From Candidatus Bathyarchaeota archaeon A05DMB-3 (GTDB lineage: Archaea > Thermoproteota > Bathyarchaeia > Bathyarchaeales > Bathycorpusculaceae): 64,000 nucleotides of DNA. Where the stretch lies: NCBI GenBank assembly GCA_019685555.1, contig JABFQN010000008.1, positions 1 through 64,000 on the forward strand, given 5' to 3'. Both the position numbers and the translations under genes were made by a program. This document shows, piece by piece, positions 49,691 to 59,465 of the stretch. The first letter of the stretch is position 1. Each line of letters opens with the position of its first letter. The notes under the pieces are model-generated. The model worked only from the letters and a program-made list of their open reading frames with translations. It was not told the origin of the DNA and made no database searches.

Positions 49691-51067
49691 GTGTCATCAG
49701 TAACTGACAAAAAACTCATAGAAATCAAAAATGGAGGACTAGGCGAAAAACCCACGGTAATCGTTATAGGCTGCGAGCGAAATGGGATTCTACACGCATG
49801 CCTCTTCGCAGAAGCAGGTTTCAAGGTCATATGTGCCGATAATGACAGGGCTGTTGTAGACCGAGTTTCGAAAGCCAAAGTTCCATTTTTAAAAAATGAA
49901 GTGGAGCCCATACTCCGAAGAAATCTAACGAATGGACGCTTAAAAGTTGTTAGCGACGTGGAGAACGCTTCAACTCAAAGTGACATTGTAATAGTTACAA
50001 CTACCGCCACTATGAATGAGAAAGGTAAGATAGACTACTCAAATATGGAGCGAATGTTGCGGCGGCTTGGCTCAAATCTTCACAAAAACGCATTAATCAT
50101 AATTGCAAGTGTTGTCGGAATCGGCGTTACAGAAAACACCATTAAAGAGATTCTTGAAAGCGTTTCCGGGCTTAAAGTAAGCGCAGATTTCTATTTAGCC
50201 TACAGTCCTATCCCATTTCCGGAAGAACAGACCCTTAATAATTTAGCGAATTGTAAACGGATTGTTGCAGCATCAGACAAGGCTAGTCTAGAAAGGGTTT
50301 CAAATGTTATAGGTGCTATAACAAGGTTACCACTCATAAAAAGTTCGGATATAAAGGCCGCAGAGGCTGCTGTGCTCTTTGAGATTGCACGGAGAAACGC
50401 CAATTTAGCGTTAACTAACGAGTTTGCCTTTTTCTGCGAGAAAACAGGCATAGATTATTTGGCTGTTCAAAATCTAATGGCAACAGATATAGGCATGTTT
50501 GCACAGCCCGCTTTAGAAAGCGAAAATGAACACGAAGCCCTTCAAATGCTACTAGAAGAGGCGGAGACTCAAAACGTAAAACTTCGAGTTTCAGCGGTAG
50601 CCTTAGAGTCAAACAAGGAAACTTTGAGGCACGGTGTTAACCTAATTCGCGAAGCTTTAAAAAGCTGCGGAAAAGCCTTGCGAAGGGCGAAAATCGCGCT
50701 GCTTGGAGCCTCCCAAACGCCAAATATGGCGGGCACTCCAAAGAACTCGGTAAAAGCGTTTGTTAAAATGCTTGAAACCAAAGGCGCTAGGCCAGTCCTT
50801 TACGATCCATATTTAACACGGAGAACGGTAACAGATTTGGAGCAAACGGCCTTTAAAAAAAGTTTAACAGAAGCTGTGGAAGGGGCAGACTGCATAGTCA
50901 TATTCACTGGGCACGACCAATTTAAGCGGTTAAATTTGAGAAAGCTTAAGCTTTTGGCGAAGACTCCCGCAGCGGTTGTGGATTTTGAAGGCATTTTAGA
51001 CCCTAAAAAAGTTGAGGAGGAAGGTTTTGTATACCGAGGTTTTGGAAGAGGAGTGTGGAAAAAATGA
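49691..51067 (+). CDS. UDP-sugar dehydrogenase-like protein lacking catalytic residues
   Basis: 458 residues, GTG start. The three-domain plan of UDP-glucose/UDP-ManNAc dehydrogenases is clear (VIVIGCERNGILHACLFAEAGF; YSPIPFPEEQTLNNLANCKRI; ANLALTNEFAFFCEKTGID; RRAKIALLGASQTPNMAGTPKNS). However, the usual GxGYVG glycine motif is altered to GCERNG. The EMAKLxEN Lys/Asn segment reads EAAVLFEI, and the GGxCFPxD catalytic Cys segment is replaced by IGMFAQPALES. It may be a non-catalytic or differently acting relative. Confidence 0.75.
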   Translation: MSSVTDKKLIEIKNGGLGEKPTVIVIGCERNGILHACLFAEAGFKVICADNDRAVVDRVSKAKVPFLKNEVEPILRRNLTNGRLKVVSDVENASTQSDIVIVTTTATMNEKGKIDYSNMERMLRRLGSNLHKNALIIIASVVGIGVTENTIKEILESVSGLKVSADFYLAYSPIPFPEEQTLNNLANCKRIVAASDKASLERVSNVIGAITRLPLIKSSDIKAAEAAVLFEIARRNANLALTNEFAFFCEKTGIDYLAVQNLMATDIGMFAQPALESENEHEALQMLLEEAETQNVKLRVSAVALESNKETLRHGVNLIREALKSCGKALRRAKIALLGASQTPNMAGTPKNSVKAFVKMLETKGARPVLYDPYLTRRTVTDLEQTAFKKSLTEAVEGADCIVIFTGHDQFKRLNLRKLKLLAKTPAAVVDFEGILDPKKVEEEGFVYRGFGRGVWKK

Positions 51068-52011
51068 AGAAGATTGGAGTTGCGGTTATCGGAGCAGGTT
51101 TTTGGGGGAGAAACCACGCAAGAGTCTTTAACGAGCTAGAGGAAACGGAGCTTTTGGCTGTATGCGATATTAACGCTGAAAGGGCTAAAAGCATTGCAAA
51201 ACAGTTTGGTGCTGAAGCCTACGTGGAAACCGGAAGAATGCTAAAAAGAAAGGATGTTGAAGCTGTAAGCGTTTGCACATGGTCTACAAGCCTTGCAAAA
51301 GAAGCATTAAAAGCGTTAAAAGCCGGAAAACATGTTCTAGTTGAAAAGCCTATGGCTGCAAACTCAAGACAGGCAGAAGAGCTATTAAAAACAGCAGAAA
51401 AAGAAGGACTGCACCTTTCAGTCGGTTTTTTAATGCGTTTTATTCCCGGAGTACAGTACATAAGAAACTCTATTGAAAGTAAAACCATAGGCGAACTTGT
51501 TTGCGCAACAGCAAAAAGGGTTTCCCAATGGCCTGAAAGGATAGGGGATGTAGGTGTTGTTAAAGACTTGGCAATCCACGACATAGACATAGTGCGATAT
51601 CTGTTTGGCGGCGACCCTATAGCTGTTTACGCAAAAACTGGAAATATGAAACATAAACTGTTTGAAGACTACGCTCACATCATGCTAACTTTTGAAAGTG
51701 GAAAAAACGCCTTCATTGAGTCTAATTGGTTAACTCCCTATAAAACGCGGATGCTGGTGGTCACTGGAAGCGAAGCCATATTAAAACTTGATTATATCAC
51801 TCAAGAGTTAACAGTAGAAGACGCAAAAGAAACTGTTCAGCCAAGAATCCCATGGCAAGAACCCTTAAAGCTTGAACTTCAACATTTCGCAAGTTGTGTT
51901 TTAGGAAAGGAAAAACCCCTCATAACAGGAGTTGATGGCTTAAAGGCTCTTAAAATTGCTGAAGCAGCGTTAAAGTCTTCGAAAACAGGCAAACTTGTAA
52001 AGATGAGATAG
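51064..52011 (+). CDS. Gfo/Idh/MocA-family NAD(P)-dependent oxidoreductase
   Basis: About 315 residues; ATG 51064 overlaps the upstream stop as ATGA. The Rossmann motif VAVIGAGFWGRNHARVF, the catalytic Lys in VLVEKPMAANSRQA (about 93) and HDIDIVRYLFGG (His) mark the family. Such enzymes oxidise nucleotide sugars at C3, so it may complete an acetamido-sugar pathway with the three genes upstream. Confidence 0.9.
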   Translation: MKKIGVAVIGAGFWGRNHARVFNELEETELLAVCDINAERAKSIAKQFGAEAYVETGRMLKRKDVEAVSVCTWSTSLAKEALKALKAGKHVLVEKPMAANSRQAEELLKTAEKEGLHLSVGFLMRFIPGVQYIRNSIESKTIGELVCATAKRVSQWPERIGDVGVVKDLAIHDIDIVRYLFGGDPIAVYAKTGNMKHKLFEDYAHIMLTFESGKNAFIESNWLTPYKTRMLVVTGSEAILKLDYITQELTVEDAKETVQPRIPWQEPLKLELQHFASCVLGKEKPLITGVDGLKALKIAEAALKSSKTGKLVKMR

Positions 52012-52013
52012 GG

Positions 52014-52289
52014 CTATTCCTTTTTCAGGTTGAATGGTTTTCCTTCACGCAATATTTTTTCTGGAATTTTCTCCTTCCACTTCTTCAAAAAAGGTAAGTC
52101 TTCCCTTTCTTTTCGCAACTCATCTGGAAGCATTTCCGGGATTTCATCTCTAATGGGATACCACCTTAAACATTTGGGACAAACAATTAAGCCTTCCACA
52201 ACCTCTTCTTTTTCCTCGAAAACATGCAGTTCAAGAGGGTGATGCTTATCGATTGGGCAAGCCAATATTTCCATAAGCTTTCTTTTCAT
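52014..52289 (-). CDS. Trm112-like zinc protein
   Basis: 91 residues. CPIDKHHPLEL and VCPKCLRWYPIRDEIPEMLPDEL are the Trm112/UPF0434 core; two of the Cys remain as CPKC. Trm112 proteins activate tRNA and translation-factor methyltransferases by forming heterodimers. It lies next to a Trm5-like methyltransferase gene in the same orientation, consistent with such a role. Confidence 0.82.
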   Translation of the reverse strand: MKRKLMEILACPIDKHHPLELHVFEEKEEVVEGLIVCPKCLRWYPIRDEIPEMLPDELRKEREDLPFLKKWKEKIPEKILREGKPFNLKKE

Positions 52290-52337
52290 ACACTATTCCC
52301 CTCTTGAGGAGATTCTTCAGAATGTTTATTAAGTTTG

Positions 52338-53192
52338 CTAAATTCCGGTTAATAAAATATCAAGAACAACTTGATACCAGTTTGGTCCAGTTGCCCGGAC
52401 AATTCTGCCATATGGTATTTGGAAGTTTATGCTCATTTCTTTAAGTTTCTTAGCAACTTTTGCCTTAACTTTTTCTATTGCACTTTCAGTTCTGCCTGCA
52501 TGTTCAAAATCATAATAGTGTATCCAACCCCCGCTGTTTCTTAATGCCAAAACAGCGTAAGGCAAATATTCAAAGGCTTTCTCGGGTAGGGGCATAAGGA
52601 CTCTGTCTGCCACGCCGCGCAGTCTGCTCTGTATTATGTATTTTGCATCTCCCTCCATCGGAATCACTTTATCGTAAACTCTGTTAAGTTTAACATTTTC
52701 CTTCATAAACTGAACTGCTGTGGGGTTGACATCTATGGAATAAATTTTTTCAGCGTTTGAGTGTTTGGCGATCACTATGGAGAAGCATCCCACTCCAGCA
52801 AACATGTTTATGACTGTTTCCCCGTTTTTAACCAGTTTTGCAATTCGCATTCTTTCATAGAAAAGCCTAGGCGAAAAATAACATCTTTTTAAGTCAACGG
52901 AGAAAAGGCACCCAGACTCCCTATGAATGGTTGTTGTTTTATTTTCTCCAGCTAAATGTTCAAGTTTTCGAAGTCTAAAATCTCCGTGAACCGGACTTGT
53001 TTGGGCTAGTACTGTCCTAACGTTTTTATGAACCGCCATAATTGTTTCGGCAATGATGTGGCTGTACTTTCTAGAAGTTTCAGTTAAACGTATAATGGCT
53101 ATGTCTCCAATAATGTCATAGGAGTTGTAAATGTCGGCTAATTCCCTGCGTGGGAGGATTTCTGAAAGAAGTTGTTTTAAACGTTTCTTCAC
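52338..53192 (-). CDS. Trm5/Met-10-like tRNA methyltransferase
   Basis: 284 residues, class I methyltransferase fold. FSPRLFYERMRIA precedes motif I (VINMFAGVGCFSIVIA, about 127-142); IYSIDVNPTAV and DRVLMPLPEKA (motif IV, in place of NPP) follow. The family makes m1G37 in tRNA, or in TYW2-like members transfers aminocarboxypropyl groups in wyosine synthesis. A taw1 gene at 57.5 kb shows that wyosine is made. It is shorter than usual Trm5 (about 330), lacking some N-terminal region. Confidence 0.88.
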   Translation of the reverse strand: MKKRLKQLLSEILPRRELADIYNSYDIIGDIAIIRLTETSRKYSHIIAETIMAVHKNVRTVLAQTSPVHGDFRLRKLEHLAGENKTTTIHRESGCLFSVDLKRCYFSPRLFYERMRIAKLVKNGETVINMFAGVGCFSIVIAKHSNAEKIYSIDVNPTAVQFMKENVKLNRVYDKVIPMEGDAKYIIQSRLRGVADRVLMPLPEKAFEYLPYAVLALRNSGGWIHYYDFEHAGRTESAIEKVKAKVAKKLKEMSINFQIPYGRIVRATGPNWYQVVLDILLTGI

Positions 53193-53252
53193 GAAAGCAT
53201 CCCAATAGGTAATTTTATTTGGAAATGCTTAAAAGTAAACAGGTTCTTTTGT

Positions 53253-53435
53253 ATGGCGGTGGCGGTTATGGAAAAGGCAACTCTAGGAATAGTTTACGAA
53301 TGTCTAAGGTGTGGAGCTAAAGTTTCCATCGAAGAGCTTGAACTTCGAGGCGGAGAAATAAAGTGCACAGTGTGCGGCTATAGGGTTTTGAAAAAAATAA
53401 GGCCTCCTGTGGTAAAACGAGTTCAAGCCAAATAG
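53253..53435 (+). CDS. rpoP: DNA-directed RNA polymerase subunit P
   Basis: 60 residues (or 55 from the second ATG at 53268). The zinc ribbon YECLRCGAKVSIEEL ... IKCTVCGYRVLKK is the Rpb12/RpoP signature, followed by a basic tail. It is an archaeal/eukaryotic polymerase subunit with no bacterial counterpart, so it fixes the domain of this DNA. Confidence 0.92.
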   Translation: MAVAVMEKATLGIVYECLRCGAKVSIEELELRGGEIKCTVCGYRVLKKIRPPVVKRVQAK

Positions 53436-53504
53436 ACTATGCAATCTGTAAATTTCGCGGAACGCGCGAGTCTCAGTTTTGGGGTTTTGACGGTTTTAGC
53501 TTTT

Positions 53505-53777
53505 TTAGAAGAGTTCTTTTTCGCCTATCTTGCGGAGAGCTCTTCCACGAAGCCTTATTCCTGGTCCAACAACTTCTTCTGGCTGCTTTTCCACAGTTTT
53601 TCTCTTTATGGTTTCCCCACATACCCCTCTGGGAAGAAGGCGTCTTTTAACGCATAAGGCATAAGAGCAGTTTGCCACGTTGCACATGTCTTCGGTCCAT
53701 CTGCACCATACGCCGTCTCGACGGAAAACCGCAGCGTTTTTGCCACACTTGAAGAGTTCGCATCTGGGAGAACACAT
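53505..53777 (-). CDS. Small cysteine-rich protein, unknown
   Basis: 90 residues from ATG 53777 (AGGT a few bases before it; TTG 53792 is possible). Eight Cys in the order CSPRCELFKC ... WCRWTEDMC ... CSYALC ... RGVC suggest one or two metal sites. The C-terminal third is basic and proline-poor. It looks like a conserved archaeal protein; I cannot name a family. Confidence 0.6.
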   Translation of the reverse strand: MCSPRCELFKCGKNAAVFRRDGVWCRWTEDMCNVANCSYALCVKRRLLPRGVCGETIKRKTVEKQPEEVVGPGIRLRGRALRKIGEKELF

Positions 53778-53924
53778 CTTTACCTGCGCCAAGGTGACAC
53801 AACCCTTTAAAACTTTTCTATAAAACCGGTTCCTAACGCATTACCTCTTCTCTAGAATTGTTCACAAAAATTGATATAAAGTTTTTCCCGCTAAACTCCA
53901 TATTTGAACTCCAACTTTAACGGC

Positions 53925-56018
53925 TCATTTTTTTAGGCGTTTTCTCGCTCCAAATTCTATTATGGTAAACAGCGCTATTGCTGCAATAGCCAAAACAATC
54001 ATTGAGAAATGAGCCGTTTCCATAAGGAATCCAGCCAAGATGACATAGTTTCCTAACGTGGCTTTAATTGGATTCGTTTCGCCTCTTGCCTTAACAACAG
54101 AGCACGTGAAGGTTAGCGCTGGCTGATCCTGGTTTCCTAAATAAACTTTTACGGTTAGGTTTCCTCCTATTTCCGTGAAGTCTGCTATGCCGTTGTTTCC
54201 TGTGAGTTTTGAGCTTATTTTTATTCCGTTTCTTTCTAAGGTTACATTCGCATTGGGAATGGGTTGTCCAAAGTAGTCGACAACTTTAATATAAATGGGC
54301 AGATTGTAAAGGGTGCAGTGGATTGTCGTCGTGTTTTCGTCAAATAATTCGACAGTTGTTTCTTTCAATAATATGCTGTTGGAATAGACTTTAACGCGGT
54401 AAATTCCAATAATGCAGTTTAAGGTTGCATTTCCACTTTGGTCTGTATAGCTGATGAAATGTAAGCCGCCCATAAACTCTTGAGCTTCTACCATGGCGTT
54501 TGCTATCGGTTGCCCTTCAGCATCAACAACGTTCACGTGGAGGGGTTTCTCTGGACAAAGTATTACTATGTTATTCCATGGCAGCGGCTGCAGATTCGAG
54601 AAAGTGCTGTTGTTTTGATTGAAAATTTTCCCATATCGGGATGCATTAACTCTATAAACTGCATTTAAAAGAAGCGAATGCAACTGCACTTTTCCCATAA
54701 TATCAGTTTGCAGAAAGACAGTTTCAGTTTTGTTTTCTACACCATCCAACTCTGTAGTATAATTGTATGTCAAGTTTAGAGATACAAAGGGAATTTTTAT
54801 TGAAGGATTCTGCGCGCTTGCCACCGCTATGTTTAGACTTGTAAGTTGACACCGAAGGTTCAGTGTTATGCTTTCATCTATAACTTCGAATTCAAGGGGT
54901 ATGCTGACTCTAACTCTTTTGAAAAAAGCTGTGGAATTGTAACTGCCTTTTTCCAACCATGTGCTTGCAATGCCGTCTTCACTGCTTGTTACATCATAGG
55001 TTGTGTTAACCGACACGTCATATATCCGTACAAGAACACCGGATGCCGGTCCATCGGCAAGGTTGAATGTGAAAATTTCGGTTTTAAATCCTGGAACCGC
55101 GAAAACTTGTGCGTCGTTAACTTTTTTAGATGATGGAGTGGGTGTGATGCTTAAAGTGTAGTTGCCAACGATAACATAGCTGGGAACTGGCCAGTTTACG
55201 TCAACAACGCCTTCTATAACGGTTTCGTTAGAATGGTAAATTGTTTTGTTTCCAAACTTTATGGTTATGGTGACATTGTCGTTGTTAAGCATAGAATAGT
55301 CCACAGCCTTAATCTTCATCAAGTCGCCTCTGTGGTACTCTGCAAGGTCCGTTAACCCTATGAAGAACGTGGCAGATGCGAGGGTTCCATTGAAGTATAC
55401 AGTGTATGTTCCAGTGTAATTTGTGTGAGCATTTATGCCGAAATCGTTTGGATAGGTGATTATTGAGGCGTTTCCCGTTCCAGTGTCTCCCGTGTTTGAT
55501 AGGTGCACGAGCTTCCAATATGTTTCGTTGGCGGGTGTCTTAACAGTCACATTTGCAGCGTAGACGGTGTTTGCCTTCCCTCCGGTTATGCTGACTGAAA
55601 TGTTGACTGCTGCCCCTTCTTGCAATTGTCGGGGATGCGGGGGCTTGCTTATTTCGAGGATGTAGTCTGTTTCTATGTAGAACCATGTTGTGGCGTTAAC
55701 GTTTGCAGCAACATCCATTAGAGTTATTGTGTAATTTCCATTGGGAAGTTGGGGAACTGGAAAGAAATAATTCACACTGTTTCCGATAGAGGTGTTGGTT
55801 GTCATGAGATTGTTCTCAAACCAGATTTTGTATTCGCCGTCCGTTGTGTTTATTGTTCCAGCAAGGCGGATTAGTTCTCCAACTTTTCCTTCATGAGTTT
55901 CTGGCGAGATGGAGGTTATTGCCACATCAACCGCGTTTACATGCAAGGGGATTGTTTGAGAGAAGATCATTACCGTTAACAGAATTATAAGAGCGGTTAT
56001 CGCTATTTTGCTTTTCAA
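53925..56018 (-). CDS. Secreted, membrane-anchored multi-Ig-like protein
   Basis: 697 residues: N-terminal signal peptide (ITALIILLTVMIFSQTIPLHVNA), about six beta-sandwich modules rich in Asn-x-Thr/Ser sequons, among them carboxypeptidase-regulatory-like repeats near the C-terminus (VVDAEGQPIANAMVEAQE and VVDYFGQPIPNANVTLER). It ends in a transmembrane helix (MIVLAIAAIALFTIIEF) and Arg/Lys. Likely a cell-surface glycoprotein. Substrate or partner unknown. Confidence 0.8.
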   Translation of the reverse strand: MKSKIAITALIILLTVMIFSQTIPLHVNAVDVAITSISPETHEGKVGELIRLAGTINTTDGEYKIWFENNLMTTNTSIGNSVNYFFPVPQLPNGNYTITLMDVAANVNATTWFYIETDYILEISKPPHPRQLQEGAAVNISVSITGGKANTVYAANVTVKTPANETYWKLVHLSNTGDTGTGNASIITYPNDFGINAHTNYTGTYTVYFNGTLASATFFIGLTDLAEYHRGDLMKIKAVDYSMLNNDNVTITIKFGNKTIYHSNETVIEGVVDVNWPVPSYVIVGNYTLSITPTPSSKKVNDAQVFAVPGFKTEIFTFNLADGPASGVLVRIYDVSVNTTYDVTSSEDGIASTWLEKGSYNSTAFFKRVRVSIPLEFEVIDESITLNLRCQLTSLNIAVASAQNPSIKIPFVSLNLTYNYTTELDGVENKTETVFLQTDIMGKVQLHSLLLNAVYRVNASRYGKIFNQNNSTFSNLQPLPWNNIVILCPEKPLHVNVVDAEGQPIANAMVEAQEFMGGLHFISYTDQSGNATLNCIIGIYRVKVYSNSILLKETTVELFDENTTTIHCTLYNLPIYIKVVDYFGQPIPNANVTLERNGIKISSKLTGNNGIADFTEIGGNLTVKVYLGNQDQPALTFTCSVVKARGETNPIKATLGNYVILAGFLMETAHFSMIVLAIAAIALFTIIEFGARKRLKK

Positions 56019-56192
56019 ATTTTGTTACTCTCCGAATGTTGTTTTATGGCGTTTCTGGCGTTGTGAACATTTACTATCAAGGGAACATTTTAAACTTTAC
56101 CTTTTCTCATTGCATCTGCAAAGTTGAACTTTGAAACCGCAAACCTTTAGACTTATTATCGCATAAGACTTTTGCACTGGAGTGTGGCATTG

Positions 56193-57371
56193 ATGATTAG
56201 TGATATTTTAAGTTTGGTTGAGAAGCATGAGCAGTGGCGTGGAAACGAATGCCTAAACCTTATTCCTTCTGAAAATGTTATGAGTCCTGCTGTGCGCAGT
56301 CTTTTGGCGTCGGAGCTTGGGCATCGTTACACTGCAAGAGACCGCTTCTACATGGGCACACGTTTCATTGACGAAATCGAACAATACGGCGAAGAATTAG
56401 CAAAAGATGTTTTTGGAGCTGAAACCGCCGACCTACGTCCGCTTTCCGGACACATCGCCGACCTAATTTTCCTGGCGTGTTTTGCGAAGCCCGGCGACAT
56501 GCTTATGTGTATTTCACCCGAAGATGGTGGCTATCCTGGGTTGTGGGATGACGGGTTAGCTGGGTTTTTGGGCGTGAAGGCTGTTCCTTTTCCTTTCTTG
56601 AAAGAGAACATGAACGTTGATGTTGAAAAGGCTGAAGAAACCATCAAACGCTTAAAGCCTAAAATCCTAATTTTTGGAGCAAGCCTAATCCTTTTCCCCC
56701 ACCCAGTTGAAGAGTTAGCCAGCGTCGCCCGCGAAAACGGTGCGCTCGTGGGATTTGACGGCTCACATGTTTTAGGGCTTATTGCTGGAAAAAATTTCCA
56801 AGACCCGCTTAAAGAGGGCACGCAAGCACTCTTCGGTTCAACCCATAAATCCTTCTTCGGCCCACAGGGCGGCATCATTTTGGCTGACAAAGAGCATGGT
56901 GAAATAATAAAGGCGAAAATCTATCCAAGGTTTGTGGATAACGCCCACTGGAACCGCATAGCCGCTTTAACTTTAGCGCTGGCCGAAGTAAAGAATTTTG
57001 GCAGAGAGTACGCTGAACAGGTGATACGAAATGCTAAGGCTTTAGCTAAAACATTGCATGGTTATGGCTTCCCAGTAAAATGTGCAAATATCGGTTTCAC
57101 CCAGTCCCATCAGGTTATTTTGGATTTTGGAAACTATGAACGGGGCAGAGAGATGGCTGAAAGGCTTCAAAGGGCAAACATAATTGTTGACTGTGTCATA
57201 AGAATTGGAACATGCGAGGTTACAAGGCGCGGAATGAAAGAGGAGGAAATGGCTAAAATTGCTGATTTAATCAAAAGAACTGTTTTAGATGGGGAAAATC
57301 CAGAAGCTATAAAGAAAGAGGTTGCTAAACTCTGTTCAGAATTTCAAAAGGTTGAGTACTGTTTCAAATAA
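56193..57371 (+). CDS. Serine hydroxymethyltransferase-like PLP enzyme
   Basis: About 392 residues from ATG 56193; starts at 56172 or 56190 are possible. NLIPSENVMSPAVRSLL and HRYTARDRFYMG match the SHMT N-terminus; VGFDGSHVLGLI carries the PLP-interacting Asp and His; GSTHKSFFGPQGG contains the Schiff-base Lys. Shorter than standard GlyA (about 430) and with a divergent folate region, so it may act on another amino acid. It precedes taw1. Confidence 0.85.
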   Translation: MISDILSLVEKHEQWRGNECLNLIPSENVMSPAVRSLLASELGHRYTARDRFYMGTRFIDEIEQYGEELAKDVFGAETADLRPLSGHIADLIFLACFAKPGDMLMCISPEDGGYPGLWDDGLAGFLGVKAVPFPFLKENMNVDVEKAEETIKRLKPKILIFGASLILFPHPVEELASVARENGALVGFDGSHVLGLIAGKNFQDPLKEGTQALFGSTHKSFFGPQGGIILADKEHGEIIKAKIYPRFVDNAHWNRIAALTLALAEVKNFGREYAEQVIRNAKALAKTLHGYGFPVKCANIGFTQSHQVILDFGNYERGREMAERLQRANIIVDCVIRIGTCEVTRRGMKEEEMAKIADLIKRTVLDGENPEAIKKEVAKLCSEFQKVEYCFK

Positions 57372-57454
57372 GGGGGCAATTTTATAAAATTGTCTTTATT
57401 TTTACAAACGAGAAGAAAAGCCGTGGAAACTTGTCTTTAAAGTAGGTATCAGCG

Positions 57455-58414
57455 ATGAGTCTTGTGCCAGATTCGTTGATTAAAGCGTTGAAGAAGCATA
57501 AATACCATGTTGTGGGAAGGCACTCAGCCGTCAAAAGATGCAGATGGCTTTATGAAACCCTAATCCACAATAGACCGTGCTATAAACAGAAATTTTACGG
57601 AATAAAAACCCACCAATGTATTCAGATGACGCCTTCACTTTTCTACTGCACCCAAAGATGTCTATTCTGTTGGAGGGCTCAAAGCGGCGACCTCCAAATC
57701 ACATGGCAAGAGATGAAATTGCCAAAATGGGATTCTCCTGAAGAAATAGTCAAGGGAAGCATAAAGGCGCAGCTTGCAATTTTAAGCGGGTATAAAGGAA
57801 ACCTTAAGGCTGACCCCCAAAAGTTTAAGGAAGCTTTAAGGCCTAGACATGCCGCCATAAGCTTGACTGGTGAACCGACCCTTTATGAGCCCATAGGAGA
57901 ACTGATACACGCATTTCATAATAGGGGGTTCACAACATTCCTTGTGTCTAATGGAACAGTGCCATCCACACTGGCTAAATTAAGCCATGAACCAACACAA
58001 CTTTATATTTCCGTTTGCGCTCCAAACAAGGAAATCCACAGAAAAGTCTGCCGTCCCATAGTCCCAGACGCTTGGGAGAAACTGAATGAAACATTGGAGC
58101 TTCTCCAAAGCTTTAGCTGCCCAACAGTGATTCGCATAACCGCCGTACGGGGTTTAAACATGGAAAATGTTGAAGAATATGCCAAACTGATAGAGAAAGC
58201 CAATCCCACATATGTTGAGCCTAAGGCTTACATGCATGTCGGTTTTTCAAGGCTGCGCTTAGGCTACGAAGGCATGCCCAGCCACAATGAGATAAAGGAG
58301 TTTGCATTAAAGCTGGCAAGGGCTACTGGCTACAAGGTTGTTGACGAGTCGGAAGAAAGCCGCGTTGTGCTGCTGAGTAGGCTTGAAAAGCCCATAAAGT
58401 TTTCATTAAGTTAA
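57455..58414 (+). CDS. taw1: 4-demethylwyosine synthase (Taw1)
   Basis: Radical SAM enzyme that condenses pyruvate carbons with m1G37 of tRNA-Phe to begin wyosine synthesis. The cluster motif CTQRCLFCWRA (CxxxCxxC) sits at about residues 64-74; CYKQKFYGIKTHQC upstream provides additional Cys for the second cluster. ISLTGEPTLYEPIG and VEPKAYMHVGFSR follow. 319 residues, as in archaeal Taw1. It is the partner of the Trm5-like product made at 52-53 kb. Confidence 0.93.
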   Translation: MSLVPDSLIKALKKHKYHVVGRHSAVKRCRWLYETLIHNRPCYKQKFYGIKTHQCIQMTPSLFYCTQRCLFCWRAQSGDLQITWQEMKLPKWDSPEEIVKGSIKAQLAILSGYKGNLKADPQKFKEALRPRHAAISLTGEPTLYEPIGELIHAFHNRGFTTFLVSNGTVPSTLAKLSHEPTQLYISVCAPNKEIHRKVCRPIVPDAWEKLNETLELLQSFSCPTVIRITAVRGLNMENVEEYAKLIEKANPTYVEPKAYMHVGFSRLRLGYEGMPSHNEIKEFALKLARATGYKVVDESEESRVVLLSRLEKPIKFSLS

Positions 58415-58505
58415 GTGTTGGTTTTCCTCTTAAGTTAACGGGAGTAAAAGTTAAATAACACCCTCTTTTATTCATTGCAGTCTTAAGCCTCAAAGAGGTG
58501 CAAAC

Positions 58506-58709
58506 ATGGTTAGTGAAGGGAGAGGAAGACTGTTTAGAAGGAAAGACGGCAAATTCCTAATATACTTGCCAAAAGACTTGGCTGAGGACAGCATGTTCCC
58601 ATTCAAAGGCTCCGACTCCATATTCGTCAAAGTAAGCTTCAAAATAGGGGACAATAAGCTGCTCATAGAAAGGTGGACTGAACAAGAAACACAACAACAG
58701 AGCAACTAA
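58506..58709 (+). CDS. Small protein, unknown
   Basis: 67 residues. GRLFRRKDGKFLIYLPKDLAED and VKVSFKIGDNKLLIERW suggest an AbrB-like or similar small beta-fold. GAGGTG lies 8 bases before the ATG. No family can be assigned, but the ribosome-binding site and residue pattern favour a real gene. It precedes the translin gene by about 100 bases. Confidence 0.55.
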   Translation: MVSEGRGRLFRRKDGKFLIYLPKDLAEDSMFPFKGSDSIFVKVSFKIGDNKLLIERWTEQETQQQSN

Positions 58710-58805
58710 AAACAGTCAAAGACACCGATACTCTCCATATCTCCCCAATCTCTTTTGGCAATTATAAAATAGCAGTTTCCCTATTTTATAGAGTGAGTGT
58801 AAAAC

Positions 58806-59465
58806 ATGGTCTCACTGAAGGCTGTTTTAAGGCAAATTAGAAAAGAGCTTAAGGGAAAGGAAAAGATTCGAGAAAAAACTCAAGCTGACATGCGGAAAGT
58901 AACAAGCCTTTCAAAACAAGCAATACTTTTCATCCATCAAAAGCGAAATCAAGAAGCAAAAAAACTCCTCGAAAAAGCTAAAGAAATCATTGCAAGGCTT
59001 AACGCAATAGCAAAGGAACATCCAGAAATCATTCACAGCGGTCTATACGACATTGCGCTTCAAGAATATTCAGAAGCAAACATATTCCTAACATTAGTTG
59101 AAGAGTCCCGTTTCATTACGCCAACCGAAATCAACGTGCCTTCCACCGATTATGTGCTTGGACTTGCAGACGTCATCGGAGAGTATAGACGTTTAGCGTT
59201 AGACGCACTGCGGGAAGGCGATTCAAAGAAAAGCGAAAAATGCCTCCAGATAATGGATGAAATTTACACGGAGCTTATGGCTATGGATGAAGCCTACATG
59301 CTTGTGCCTGGGCTTAGAAGGAAATGTGATGTTGCAAGGAAAATCATTGAAACCACGCGGGGAGACGTAACCCATGAAGTGCGGAGGCAGTCGCTGGAGA
59401 AATTTATGAAACGTTTTGAAATATTGGAAAAACACTTGAAGATTCACGAAAAGGAAGCCAAATGA
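58806..59465 (+). CDS. Translin-family nucleic-acid-binding protein
   Basis: 219 residues, nearly all helical. LVPGLRRKCDVARKIIETTRGDV near residue 168 is the conserved translin helix, and EYSEANIFLTL and YVLGLADVIGEYRR are also typical. Translin forms octameric rings that bind ssDNA/RNA and, with TRAX, cleave small RNAs. It overlaps the endonuclease V gene by four bases. Confidence 0.9.
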   Translation: MVSLKAVLRQIRKELKGKEKIREKTQADMRKVTSLSKQAILFIHQKRNQEAKKLLEKAKEIIARLNAIAKEHPEIIHSGLYDIALQEYSEANIFLTLVEESRFITPTEINVPSTDYVLGLADVIGEYRRLALDALREGDSKKSEKCLQIMDEIYTELMAMDEAYMLVPGLRRKCDVARKIIETTRGDVTHEVRRQSLEKFMKRFEILEKHLKIHEKEAK

